From: Atrina japonica
Taxonomy: Eukaryota > Mollusca > Bivalvia > Pterioida > Pinnidae
Direction of reading: 5' to 3'
Assembly (NCBI GenBank): GCA_030159075.1
Contig: BROG01000510.1
Location: 452,501 to 516,500 of the forward strand
Length of the DNA: 64,000 nucleotides
Position 1 is the first letter of the stretch. Each line of letters begins with the position of its first letter. A program made the translations under genes and the position numbers. The notes beneath the pieces are model-generated. The model saw only the letters and a program-made list of their open reading frames with translations, was not told where the DNA came from and did no database searches. This document shows, piece after piece, positions 12,801 to 27,800 of the stretch.

Positions 12801-15800
12801 TCTACCCCTGATGAAAAATGGACTGTACTTCACAGCAATGAAATGATTTAGTTTAGTTTCATCTTTAGGGGTAATGTGTTTTGACACACCTCTGGCTAAT
12901 CCCACTTCCTCTTTGTACCAGCCATTCTATGCATTGAAATTGAAATATTCATTTAATGGATAAACTTAGGTTTAATTTTTTAAGTTAAGGGATCACTTAG
13001 ACGCAGTTGATTGAATTTTTCATTTTTTACAGTTCCCAAGTTTCATCCACACACAGAAAAGAAATCCACAGACTCATCTGAAGGTAAGACAGCTAACAGT
13101 ACTTACCTGTTATTTAGGTACACCAGAAGGTTTAAAAGTATGTTACCTAGATGGAGGGTTCTAAGCTATCACTGGTCAGCTGATATTAAATCAGAGTAAT
13201 TTTATTATAATTAAGTACTGCTGTGGTTACAGAAAAGGGACTTTAAAAAAAGGACAAACTATGTAAAGAGACACAAAAAAAGTTTCAGAAAAAAATATCA
13301 TTGCTTTTAAAATTGGTTCTTTGAATTAATCTAATTTGAATGACATTATTGTTGTAAAACCACAGTTTATGCGGGCATGATGGTCGATGAAAAGTACTTC
13401 CAATTGATGTGATAATATAAGTGTAAACATAAAGGTAATGTTTTTGAAAAGCAGTGTTTTGGGTTTATAGTTAATCTGTTTTGGACCTTGATTTTTCATG
13501 CACTACTTCAAGTTTGAAAGCCATAGTGATTTCCGGTTGTTGAAGAGATGAAATGTAATTAGACAACAATTTCAGTGTGTAGAAAGTGCCTGCTTTGTTG
13601 TCTTTTCTTCAAGAGAGACATTGTCTCAAGTATAAGTTAATTTGCCTGTGTCATGTACAACAGAGCTTGATTTACAAGTTCTTGACTAGCTTTTATGACG
13701 ATCATGATACAAAAACAATCAGTTGTATCTGAAGGTCAGATTATTGTCATTAGTCCTGTTATGTCAATAACCAATTACTGTCAATGTTTGAACTTTGAAA
13801 GTATTTGAACAGTTTCTCTAGATATGCTTACTGAAGCTGAAGAATTAAAACAAAATCAAAATGATTAAGATTGAAATGAAATATAAAATGCAATTACTCA
13901 AAGTTAATAGCAAATTAAAGTTGAACTACAGATAAACCTACTGTATTGGGGTAATTTACACTAAATACACGATGAAGAGTTTTCTGTGTAAAGTACCCCC
14001 ACGTACCAGTCCCACAGTTTCACTAAGAATTATCGTTTGATACAGGATTGCTCACAGTCAGTTTTGAAATTGTGTAAATAACCTCCACCTATAGTTTCAA
14101 TGAGAAAATCACATAATTAAACACACATGGAAATATTCACATTTACAGTTATTAAACAATTCTTAATTAATGTAGGATCCAGATATGTTTTGGGATTTCA
14201 TCAGTCTGCGACCAGAGACAACACACCAGGTGTCCTTCCTGTTCTCCGATAGAGGCACTCCTGATGGATTCCGATGCATGAATGGTTATGGTAGTCACAC
14301 ATTCAAAATGGTCAACAAGGATGGGGAAGGATATTACTGCAAATTCCATTTCAAGGTTGGTTTCATCAAAAATGCTTATCAGTATTTGGAATGATGATAA
14401 TTTATGTAAAAAATTCAGATGAAAATAAGATTAAGAAATGTTAAATACATGTATTTTCCATGTCATGCATATGTAGATTTGATTTTAAAAAAAAAATTCA
14501 ATTTATTTGATATTGAAAATAGGATTTTCTTCATTATCTCTGTATTATTTGTATATAATGATTTTTATCATGTTTGTGTTTTCTTTTAAAGGACAGTATG
14601 ACATCAGGGCTCTATATTAAGCATTTTTTTTCATTTGTCCAGTCAGACAAGTAATGTCAAATGTAACTTGTTCAAATCACAAATCCACTTGTCTGTAATT
14701 TACAAAGAAAAAAATCATAGGTTTACAAAAAAAAAAAAATCAATCTAAAAGATAAAAAATTAAAATAAAAAAACATCTGGCCTACTAGGTAAGAGAATAA
14801 TCATCATACTATGAAAAATAAAAGCAACAACAACGACAGAGATGTTTCCAATAGAAAATAAAATAGAAAGAAAACAAAACAAATATATGTGTTCACACAC
14901 TACGATAATGTCTAATACTTGCCACTTTTCAAAATAATTAGATCTACACTGTTATAATAAACAATCCCTTATCATTGGAAGCGTAATCTTGGGAGATTGA
15001 TTGATTGCAAAATGTTTTAAAACTGCTCTCAATTTCAACTTGTCTTTCTATATTTCTTTTGTTTCTTTGAACGCAGTTTTCAGTATTATTTTGTTTATCA
15101 GTCATAAACCAATAAGTTGTAAAACCCATGTTTCAGGTAAAATATCTAATCAAATCATGTTTACTGCGGCCTCAAAAGCTATTAAAATTTCTCATAGGCG
15201 ACAATCGTTTAAGTGATTATTTCTCGGAAGACCTCATGACTCTACATTCGCATCTACTTTGTTATGATTTTATCGAAGTCAACATCTATCTATGTTTATG
15301 CATAGGAAGATAAAACTACCAGGATGTTTATGTGAGTAATTAAAGCTTCACTTTTAATTTATACATTAAATGGATACAAATAACTTTATTTTAGGTCTGA
15401 AATAACAATTTATAAATATTGCTGATTATTTTAACTTGTCCCTTCGGACAAGTGCTTAGGAAGATCTACTTGTCAGAGCTAATTTTCACCTGGACAAGGA
15501 TAAGGGGGCAAACGTTAATGTTGAGCCCTGGATACATGATAAAATTTTATGATTGTTATTGGTAAGCAGACTCAGCTTTTTTTCAGGTTTCAGTCATATA
15601 ATTCATGTTTTATTAATTAGACCTAAAAACATCAGCTTCACTTGTAGACCTGCATCATCACATGGATTCTGTATCACTTCATGATTTATCTTGGTCATGT
15701 TAGCATTTTCTTTGTCATTATGGCCACCTGGGGCCCGTTTTACAAAAGGTTGTAAATCCTAAATCCTAACTTTTAATCCTAACAATAATAAACTACCATG

Positions 15801-18800
15801 GTAATGCATAGCTGATTGACCAGTCTCATGACAATTTGGATTAAGACTTAGGATTTAGGACTTATGACATAAAACGGCCCCTGAATGTTATCTTTATCAC
15901 CTCATTTGTTCCTTAAGTCATCAGCCCATGAAAATGGACTGTATTGTGAATACAATGACTTAGACCAGTCCAGATGTGGCTTTAGTGTTGAATGAGTTAA
16001 GAACTGCAGTCTTCTCATTATTGCAGCTATGACTTGAAGAACATCTGATTTCTACTTCATGAGAATACCTCTGTCTCATTGGGCCACATCAATTTTATTA
16101 GTAGTTTGTTTGAAATCCTGGTTCTAATTTTCAGAAAATGAAATAATATTATTATTTTTTTACCGCACCTGTCTTGAAAGTGCACACGCGAATTTTTTTT
16201 TTTTCAAGATTCAGGTTTGGTATTGCCGTTTTCTTTTATGATTTTAATCTTCAGCCATGTGTTTCCGTTCTTGTCCTCTGTTTTTTTTACGATGATGTTT
16301 ACATAGTTTCCATGCAGGGAAGTATCAAAATAATCAAACCACCATGAGCCGTAAACATACAAAACTTAATAGAAATGATATTTATAGAATCTTTAAGGTT
16401 ATCGCTTGATCAAGATCATGGATCACAATATTGAATCTGATTAAACTGCATAGATTCATTTTAGTGTTCAGTTGTTTATCAGTGCTGGTCATCCGTTGCA
16501 TAAGGAAGAATTTGTGTACGGATTTTAAACATTTTAAAAATTTTATCAAAGGAAAAAACGCTTAAAATTGAGGAAGAAATTCGGCCTACAGTTTCGCCAA
16601 CTGCTTGATTTTAGATATGAATTATGAATACATAATTATAAAAAATCGGAGAATTTTATAAAATTCTCTTATTTTACCTAATTTCTGTGGAAACGCTGGG
16701 TAAATCGGAGAATTTTATTATCCCCAGCTGGGGCATATAGAATTCATCCGATTTTAACCAGAGTTTTCAAAGAAATTACGATTTTACCCCGCATTTCCAC
16801 AGAAATTATTAATATCTAACATACATCTTGAAGACATAAGCCTGCCTAACATAAACAAATAAAGACATTTAAAAAAAAAAATCACAAGTTTCCACAATAA
16901 ATCAATCCTAATGTGTATTTATATGATTCTCTATTACTGACATACTGTCTTTTTCTTTCATGTACATGACTATCTTTAACTGTACTATTAGTGAAATGCA
17001 ATATAGAAATTGTGCATCATTGAAGAATATTCTTTGTGGCAATTTCACTTATATCAGATGAGTTGTTTCCAGTGGTTTCGAGTTTGGATGGATTTAGTTA
17101 ACAGTTTATAGCCAACATAAATTTTAACAAAATATTCTCTAAAATTTGTACTCCGCATAACTTTTTTGTAGTCAATCAGTGACAAAATTTGTCATTGTCA
17201 CAGAGTCAGTCTTTACCATATTTCATTTCACAATCAATTTATATCATTTTACATGTGTTTTACAACTTCAGAAAATGTCCATGGTTTCTCATTTAGTATC
17301 TTCTACTTTTGAATTACAGTTCTGAAATAAGTCCCTATTTTGTGGTTTTAACAGGAATCAAATTCATTGTAAGATAAAACTATTTATTGCCCAAAATATT
17401 CACATTATTGTGTTGTCAGGGTTAGGGCCCTGATGTCAGCTCATTTACATAAAGACATATTACTACAATTAAAGTATACATTTCAAATAAGAATATAAAA
17501 TGTTTTATTATTCATATATTTCTGTTGATCTTGGCATTAATGAGGTATTACCTTATAAAAATTGTGCAATGAAATTTGTGTGCAGAAATTAAACATAATT
17601 ATATATGTATATACTTTTTGAATTGATACAAATATAATATTACTTTATTTATTTTGTTGAAGACTGTAGGCAGAATACATGTGGAAACAATTTCTGAGTA
17701 CACTTACACTCAGTACCCTATTGCAATTCTAACAGGAAGATTATTAGCCTTTCACTTTCTTTCAAAACGATTTTCGTGATTTACAAACCAGAAACTTGAT
17801 GGTCAATTTAGTATTTACATGTGTACATGTACATATATCGCTGATACCAACATGAAGCTAAATCAATTTCTATTGAACTCTCCAGAATATGTATGTTTTC
17901 TAGTCCATGGAAAATTTAAATAAAAGCAGAATAGAGGGGATAGCATTGAGTAGGAGGTGCTTGTTATGCAAATAACTCGTGAAATTCATTATGAATAAGT
18001 TCTTGTCAAATTAACGTGTTTGTCAACTAATAGCTATACATAACCTGCCTTAATGAGATTCCCCCTGCATATTTCCTTTATTTATACACCCTATATGGTG
18101 ACCATATGCCTTACATAACCAGCGACTGCTCAATTTCAGCTAATGGTCACTTGTGTACTGTGTGTATATTGATATCGCAAAGGGAGGTAATCAAACATTG
18201 AATGTTACAATTTCCAGTTCTCATTTCCCCAGAAGTTTGGGAAAATCGCCATGTCCATTGTCAGATGTTTACACAACAATTATCACAACTTTTGAAGTTA
18301 CATGTAATCACAATTAGATTGGGATGTATAAACCTAAAGTTTTTTGTGTAATCGGTCTGTTCATATTGGATTTCAAACAGAAACGATGTCTTCAACACAA
18401 AACAAAGTTTTATCTATTGCTGAAAGCGTTGATGTCTATAAGTGAAATTGGTGATAGATTGTTTTGCTACATCACGAATTTAGGCCCAAATTATATTGAT
18501 GGAAAATGATTTCTTTAACAATAAACGTTGGGTAAACTGTCTTTTTCACCCCATACATATTATATTAATCAATACAAGATAGAGAACGTTCTTTGGTTGT
18601 TTATTTAGTTTAAGCAGAGCATATGTTCATGTACCACGTAATAGCCCTAAAAAGGATTGTTTACATTCGATATTACAAGCCCTAAAATTTGTTTTAAATC
18701 ACAGCCATTTTTTGCGATGAAAAAATTGATTTTACCTGTTCCCAGTGTCATGTTTGGTTTAAATTTAAGTAGGTTCCAGAAATGCTCACATTTTATTTTG

Positions 18801-21800
18801 AAATGAGTGTTAATGCATGACAGACAATATTTAAAGTTGGTGCGGATGATGCAACAAATGATATTTAGAATGTTAATTTCAAATTTGTTTAGAGGCTGGA
18901 AATTGAAGTTTATTTTTGTTTTAAGATTTACTTTAATTTGATTTATTTTCATTTCATATATGTTAGATAAAAGTAGTTTGAATCCCATGGCTATTTTGCT
19001 AAAATAACAACCCATTTCAGTACTTTCAGTACTTTGATCATGTTACATTTTATCTTTACAGACTGACCAAGGAATAAAGAATTTGATGGCGGATAAAGCA
19101 GCTGAATTATCGATGAATGACCCAGACTATGCTATCCGTGATCTGTACAATGCCATTGCAGAAGGAAACTCACCGACTTGGACACTCAATATCCAAATCA
19201 TGACATTTGAAGAGGCAGAAAAATTCCGTTACAATCCCTTCGATTTGACAAAGGTATATTACATGTATCCACGAGGGTCAATATTTCGGCATTTAAAACT
19301 GTCCCATTGCATTGAAACGTTTATCGTAGCAGTTTATTTTGAAAGACATTCTTATTTTTTTCTATTCATGAAACAATTTCCACTCAGCGATAGTTGGGTG
19401 CTTCCATTAGTGGGTCCTAATTTAGACGATTACGTCATATAATGTTGTGGATAGAATATAGAGCAAACAAAACATATGATTTCCTTTTGTTAATGCCTAT
19501 GCTTTACAAACAATGAAGCTGAAGTTATTGAAGTTGTAGTTTTAATGATTGAATCTTCTTTATGGATGCTTGTTACGACACTTGCGACCGTCGGTGTTGA
19601 AGTAGCCTTTTAATATGTTGGCTGTTTTTGAAGGTCTCAGTTTTATCTCAGATCCCCTATAAAGGCTAAAACAACTCAATTATTTAAAACAGTGAACAGA
19701 ATGACTGGTTTTCTAATGCTATTTCAATACTTACAAGACATTTTGTGAAACTTTTATCAGTGAATTTACAGAATGTATGTTACAATTTTTACCTTGGTAA
19801 AAATATTGGGGGACATGGCATTTGTCCGTATGAGCAAAAAATCTGGATAATCGGCATCCAGATAATCAGCATTAGCCTGTATATAAGTTATTTTTATAGT
19901 AACTCCAAAATATTTTAAATAAATTGTCTGGACTCAAATTTATATACCTGTAACTTTGGAAGAAAAATGCTATGTTGTAAACTTTGCTGGAGAGATATTC
20001 TGGTGAAACAGATTAATTATCTGAATCTTTTTTATAAGAAAAAAATCTCAAATTTTTATCTCCTAAATGTCAAAATGATTATTAAAAATCTTACAGATTT
20101 GGCCACAAGGTGAATTTCCACTGATACCAGTTGGCAAGATGGTACTGAACAGAAATCCCAAAAATTACTTTGCTGAAGTGGAACAAATTGCATTCTCACC
20201 TGTGCATATGATTCCAGGTATTGAGCCAAGCCCAGATAAAATGTTACAGGTATGTTGTTTATAATTTCTTAGAATGATAAAATATATTACATGTGTTACT
20301 GTCAGAGAATATTGATTAAAAGGTTTAACCAACATTCAGATAAATGTTACATGTTTGTTGTCACTTTGTGAAAAAATAAGAGTAAAGTCAAGGTATAGGT
20401 TACCAAGGTAAATTGTTTACAAGCACAAGGAGTCTAAATTAAATCATAACAGATGACAGGCTACTTGTCGTCACAAAAATATTACAGCTTCAGTAATGCA
20501 TGTAAATTGTGCAAGGTAATATGTTTTACCTGTACAACCTATTTTTGGAAAGTAGACTGTATTGTATCGGTCTTTGACAAACCCTGGAGTGCCACTTTAC
20601 CTTGGTAGACATACATAATGATGTATGGACCCAAATTCATATATTTCCTGAGGGATATTCCAGAAAAAAATGTCTCCTGGGGCAGAACGCCCATGAAATT
20701 TAGGGGTACCACCAATGAATTTTTAATTAAAAACTATCCCCCACAATTACTTTATATTTTGAGTAAACCCCAACTCCAACCCCCCCCCCCCACACCAACA
20801 AATTTAAATTGAAATTAAGTTGTTTTTCCATATATTATAATAGATAACTATATAGTTTTAGCCTTTTACTGCAATACAGTGGTTAAGGCAATGCATGTTA
20901 GTGATGTAACAATACATCGATACAACAATATATTGCGATTTTATTTATGATGAAAAGATATCCTTATTACATTTGTTTTTCTGATGCCATTCTCTGATTT
21001 TGGTTTCACTTTCACTTTGAAGACTACCAACACATAGACGGTCAAAAATAAAAAAACAAACAATAATTCCAGCGTTCATTGGCAAAGTAAACTTTATACT
21101 TTTTCCTGAATATCAAATTTATATTGCAACGTACCAAAGAATTTATCTGTAAACTTATCCAGGCCACTTCTGGCCAGGCACATAACAACGTCAACCTCCA
21201 TCTAGGAGGGCACCATTTTTACGAATCAAATCTGTACAAAACGAATATCTATTTTAATGAACTAAGTTCACTAAAACATATGGTTCATCACTCTATAATT
21301 TTTAAGATGCCAGTGTTTAATAGAAAAAAAAAATTTTATATAAAAATATGACTGTAAAATTATATAATAATAGGGATAAAATAAGTCGCGTTTTGTCATT
21401 TTCATACAAAGCAATCTGTAAAATGTAATTACTGACCGGAAAATATGAAAGAGAAAAGAAACGAAATTATAGAAATATGGGGACTGATAAAAACACGAGA
21501 CGCGAATCACCAATGAGGGGCAATGCAAGGCCGAATGTTCATTACAAACTCAGTATAAACCTCATCCCCAATGCATTTGTTTCTTTATTCATACCTCAAC
21601 CAACACATTTTAAATGCAAATTTACCCCCATCAATACATTTTTTTTATCAATGGCATTCTGCCCACTGGAGACCCTTTTTTCTGGAATAGCCCTGAAGTT
21701 TTTGGGGAGAATAGAAGAAACAAAATGCGAACCAAATTGGAAATTAAATTACAGTATGTACACACATATGAGTCATTTCGATAATCAAAATATTTCAATT

Positions 21801-24800
21801 TTTAAGTCAGGTGGAAAGATTTTGTAAAATTCATAGATTTGTTTCTCAGGGGTTGATGAGTTGATAATGGGTTCACAGGTAGTGGATATGTTATGATCCA
21901 TGACTACTCTCAGATAGCCTGTTATTGAATAACTATTTGTTTTTCAATAAATTTCAGTGTCCTCCAAAAAGAAGTATTTTTGCAACAAAAACAGTAAACA
22001 CATATTAAATTCACAAATTTTTGGCTCCTTGGCCTTTACCAAGTGAAATACCACAATATTTATATAAGCTACATGGTATCAAAGCTGGATAAATAATGGC
22101 TTCAGTACCAATCTCATTTACTATTTTGCTAATGGAGCTGTTAATTATCCAGCTGTTATACCATGTAGCTTATATAGATATTGGCGTCTATCACTTGGTA
22201 AAGGCCTCTTTCATTTGGTAAAGGCCAAGGGGAATGTGTTTACTGTATGTGTTTTTCTATAATTTTGTATGATAATTTATGTGATTTGTTCACTCTTTCT
22301 TTCAATCTGATTTGTTTTTAGGGAAGACTGTTCTCTTACTCTGACACACACAGACATCGCCTTGGTAGCAACTACTTACAACTCCCAGTTAACTGCCCTT
22401 ACAATGCCAGGGTAAAGAATTACCAGCGAGATGGTCCACAGTGTGTTGATGAAAATCAAGGTAACATTTCTTTTATTTCAACTTGGTTGAGGGTGATCGT
22501 TGTTTGTATAGCATCAGTGTTGAAGTGCTTTGCTTATAGACATTTTCACAATAACTGCATTCGTACTAATTTCACCCATGCAAAACCATATGAAGACAAA
22601 TCGTACCCTGTGTGTTGGATGAGTTAATCAGTAAACAGTGAATGCATATTTCAAATAATAATGTTTATCACTCAGATAAAGACTAAGGCTGACAGAGATT
22701 TTCTGGAAACAACAATATTTCTCAAGATTTATTTCTGGCATAAAAAGAGGAATGAAAACAAAGTTTATGTTATTTACAACAAAAACAGACAATTTTTATC
22801 ATTAGCAATGCATTGTATATCTAAACTTTCAAAAGCGATGGAACTGATTTTTTATTGTGGTAGATGGAAATACATGTATAGGATTTGGTGAAAAATTTAA
22901 GGGTGGCAGAAAAAATCAATTGTGGTGCAAAACCACATTTGAATAGTCCATGATCCTTGATATTGAGAACAACTTGTAAATTTTGAGCAAAACATTATTA
23001 CATTCTAGTGAATGGCAAAACTTTTATTTCAGGTGGAGCACCAAATTATTTCCCTAACAGCTTTTCAGGACCCATGGACAATGTACAGAATATTGAACGC
23101 ACAGAAACAATTACTGGAGACGTAAAACGTTACAACACTGCAGATGAGGACAACTACTCTCAAGTAACTACATTCTGGAGAAAGGTAATTTTTAATAAAT
23201 TTCTCTCACTTCTGATCACCTTTGGTTCAAGTGCCGCTGGAATCTAACCTTAGCTAAGCTAATCTTTCAATGTTCATTGTAACCAGGTTCTCTCCCCCAC
23301 CATTAAAAACTGGCCGCCACCATATAACTGAAAAATTGTTGAGTGCGGTATAAAACACCATTAAAAAATTCTAATTCTAAAGAACTTACTCATTTTTTGT
23401 TTAGAGTCATCGAGTCTATAATAATTGTGTTGCCTTGACTGAGTCACGAAAGCAAGACACAGGCATAGCTTTTCTGTCAGAAATGGCGTCAAACTTTGCG
23501 TTTATCTCCAACGTTAAATTTTGGTTACCAGCTTGCTGTTCAATTAGTATTGGTGTAGGTTGGTGAAATTTAGCCTGAATGTTCCTTAGGGGTCTAGCAT
23601 TGATGTTGTAAAGTTTAATTTGGAATATCTTTTTTTTTTTTGAATTTTTAACTTTTTTTTGACATAGTGTTGTTTTTTTTTTTTAAATTTGCTGTGTTTA
23701 GCTCCAATGTTTTTGTTACAGGCTTGTTGTTCAGATGAATTTGGTGTTAGTTGGTGATATTTGGTCTGGATGTTCTTGAGGGTTCAAGCATTGACAATTT
23801 TAAGTTTAATCAGGAATACTTTTTAGCTCACTTGACCCTTCGGGCCAAGTGAGCTAGTGTTATAAACTAAAGGTCTGTCGTTGTTGTCCAACTGTTAACT
23901 TTTGTATTTAAACATCTTCTTCTCAAGAACCAGAAGGCCAATTATAACCAAACTTTGCATATAGCATCCCCATGTGCAGCCACATAAGTTTGCGAATGAA
24001 AAAGGGATAGGACCAATACGGACCCTAGAAAGGGCCAAAAAGGTCCAAAACTTGGTACATCTTTAAAATTCTTCTCGTGAACCAAAGTTTCAAATTTTGT
24101 ATGTATGATTGTAAAGTCAATATCTACAAAGTTTGTGAATGAAAATGAAATCTGTCCATAAATGAGCCACTAGGGGGCACTTCAGTAACACAGGGTATAT
24201 TTGTGTTACAAATTGTTTAATAACACAGAACTGATCGACTTTTTGTATACAAAGATATATGAGCAAGTTGTTAGGAATTATCTGAGAATCATTTTGACAA
24301 ATTTCAAGGTCATGGGGTCAAAGGTCAAGGTCACAGGCATCTCGATAAATGGAAAATATAAGTTTATTTTGTAAACTTTTCAACATTTTTGACTGCTTCT
24401 CCAGAACCATTGGACCAATTTGAACCAAACTTGACAGGAAGTATAACTATGTAAAGCTGCATAAAGTTTGCAGATAAAAAGGGGCTAGGACCAAACATGG
24501 CTGCCATGGCTAAATATAGAATGAATGAGTCAGCAGATATTTTTGATTTAACACATGTATCTCCAAAATTATTAAAACATGTATCTCCAAAATTATTAAA
24601 GCTAGAGAAAAAAACCGTTACCTTAAAATGAGTGGTTAGCAAAGTATAATAGCTAGATTAAAAGTGAAAGAAGCAAAAATGTTCGGCATGCGAAGATGTA
24701 CAAAAAAGTCGATAGGGCCGAAATTGTCAGGTTGCCACTTATGGGAGTTATTTCCCCTTTTAAGTAGATTTTTCATGTTTTTGGATGTTTTTTGACATTA

Positions 24801-27800
24801 TCTTGAAAATTATAATAGGTAGAGTGAAAGTGAAAGAAGCAAAAATGTTCAGCACGCAAAGATCTACAAAAAAATCATTTCACTCAGGTGATTTTTAAGG
24901 TCCAATGAGCCTACTGGTTTTCATGTTTTTTAGCGATTTGATCTTTTACACATTTTTTATGTTTTCTGCAATGTTGACCGATTTTGCCAGGTGAGCAACT
25001 TAAAGCCCCTTGGGCCTCTTGTTTTGTTTTTTTTTGTGATTTTTAAAAATATTGGACTTACTGTTTTTTTTGCCAAATTTGCTGTGTTCAGATCAATGTT
25101 AAGTTTCTTTAGATCAGTAGAGTATTGGCTCTCGGATGATGATGGTGTTAGGTTGCTGATAATTTAAATGGAGGTTCAATTAGGGTAGAACACTACGTCA
25201 CAAAACCAAGATCCAGATTCGCTATGCTCTTTTCTACCCATGGTCTCATGCAACCAAATCTCTCATAGATAATGAATATTTATAAGGAGTAGGTGTTGTC
25301 TGATTTATCCAATCACAGTAGTTGTTATTGGCAACGGAAGTTATTGCATAGTTTGTTGATTCAATACAGTTCTGAAATAGTTTAAAAGCCTCAGTCTGAT
25401 TGGTTGACGAATGTCAGCACCATTTACTCGCATTGGCTGAGGTTTCATGAACAATAAAAATTTGTATGAGATTTCTGTTGCATGAAACGGCAGGTAGAAA
25501 AGAGCAATTCCAGACTGGTTTTACGATGCAGGGTAGAACATCAGTGCTAACTGATGTACATAAGGATATTTGGGGGTATATACCCCAACCCCTAATAATT
25601 TTTTTTTTCTTGAAAACCATTCACATGCCTACCACTAAACCATATATATTCTTGTTTGTTATGGGTAGACATATTAATAAGTGTATGATGTGGTCCTGCC
25701 CCACCCCCCTGACATCTATATTTTTACTTATAATTTAAAAATCATTTACAGCACCACCCTTCATTCATATATATTATTGATTATTATGGGGAGACACATT
25801 CAGTGGTGCATATAATGGTCCTTGGGGGTCATGCCCCTCCCCTTAAAATAATTTTTTTTTACTTATAACTTGAATAATATTCACAGCCCAAACCTTAAAC
25901 AATATATATTATTAATTGTTATGGGGAATCACATTCATTGTTGCATATAGGGGTCCTGCCCCACCACTTGGAATATATATATTTACTTTTAACCTGAAAA
26001 AACATGCACATTCGAAATTCTAAACTTATAAATACTGCATGTAAGAAGTATACTTTGCTACATTTAATATCAAAGCAGTGACTGGCGAGACATAATTTTA
26101 TCCCACCTCTGGCAAAATACTTGGAATTTGATTGGTTTAGAAGGATACAACATATTCTTGTATCAGGTTACCTTTCCACCTGATATTGGTCTTGATATCA
26201 CCTGTTCGGAGCCCCTCATGGGTGACGTCTCTTTTAGCAGATGAGAAATGTAAACAAACATGCAGACAGGTTTGTTTCACACAGCGAAGAAGAAATAAAT
26301 AAGGCTAGAACTGAGCTACGTTAAAAAAATACTTTAAGAAGCAACAAAAGGCAGGCCATCAGTGGGATAAATATATTATATAGTGTTTTACAGAAATGAT
26401 ATGGAAATATATTGGGTCCATGAAAAAAATTTGTATTGGGCTTGGCTTCGCCTCACCCAATACAACTTTTTTTCATGGACCCAATATATTTCTGTATTAC
26501 CCTGTAAAACACTATATTACTAATAATGTGTAAATTGTTGTTTCACAGAAAGACTCATATATCTGATCTAACTCCTTACTTTTATCTTGGTTGCCATTTT
26601 TATGATATCTTAATACCTGTTACAGGTTCTGAAACCTGAGGAGAGACAACGATTGGTGGAAAATATCGGAAATCACCTGGTAAATGCATCTGACTTCATC
26701 CAGAAAAGGACGGTGAATAACTTCAGTCAGGTGGATCCAGAATTTGGAGGTGGTATCCAGAAACTCATGGATAAAATCAAAGCAAAGAAACCATTGGTAT
26801 ATATTTTCTTCTTTACAATTTTACTTTCACTTTTAGTTTTGACATGGTTTTAGTTCTGTTTTAGTTTTGAGTTTCTCTGGCATTTTAACACAATCTTGGG
26901 GTGCAATGAAGTCTTTGATACATTTTCTTATTTATATTTAGGCTAAGATTATTAGTTTCTCAGTCAATGAGACATGCCCTTGTCTGCTGTTACATTATTG
27001 TGTGAAATGATGGAAGAAAAATATTTAAAATCTTACATGTTCCTGTTCCAGTACAAAATTTGAGTTTCAAAAGAATGTAAATGATCAATTTATAGATGTT
27101 GGAATTGTTTGCTTTAGTCAAAGATAGTTTTGTTATCATGGGGCCTGTCTTACAAATGGTTCTAAGTGTTAGACTTAGTCTTAGGACCAAACTTACGACT
27201 TATGACTGTTTTACAAAGAAATAAGACATGTGACTTACGACCAAATCAGGTCAAATAGTTATGACTATTCAGAGACTGCATAAACCTAAGTATTCATATA
27301 CTTTCAAGATCTTACTTGAAAATATGGGAAAATAATGTAAGACCTGACTTAAGGTAGCTTTGACTTACAACTTCTTGATAAAAACGGATCCTGAATACTC
27401 GTCTTGATTAAAATATTGTGATCATTTCCGACATTTTTAATTTGGTCTGGTCACTTTTGAAGTTTTCATACAAGAATTGTGGAGAAAATATTTTCCATTA
27501 AAGTTGATTGTGTAGAACACACTTTAGATTCAGGTATTTGGTAAAACATGAACAAGGTCTCTATACCTCAGTAAAGTCACGAAATAATTGGCGTGAGAAA
27601 CTAATAATTCTATATTTCCTTATACATGTATGTTTTTGCACGTTTTTGATTGATCATATTCACCTGTAGTTTTGCACTTGTATATTACCTGTGTTTTATT
27701 ATATTCAATTGAGTTTTTATATTCTGTGTCTTATGTGATCCAGATCTGTCAACACTAATATCAACTTGATAAAAAAATCTTGTGTTTGTATGATTAATTC

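Larger units (their letters stand above)
14356..19061 (+). other. 4.7-kb catalase intron
   Basis: GT-AG intron. Contents I can support: an AT-rich stretch with many A runs (14600-14900), a MITE-like element (15730-15882), an element with short inverted ends (about 15900-16001) and a foldback (about 16640-16812). The 122-codon minus-strand open frame at 18647-19015 shows no domain and no coding bias. Confidence 0.8.

Noticed and set aside
18647..19015. 122-codon minus-strand frame
   Set aside because: Within a catalase intron, Lys/Asn/Phe-rich as expected for AT-rich DNA, no domain.
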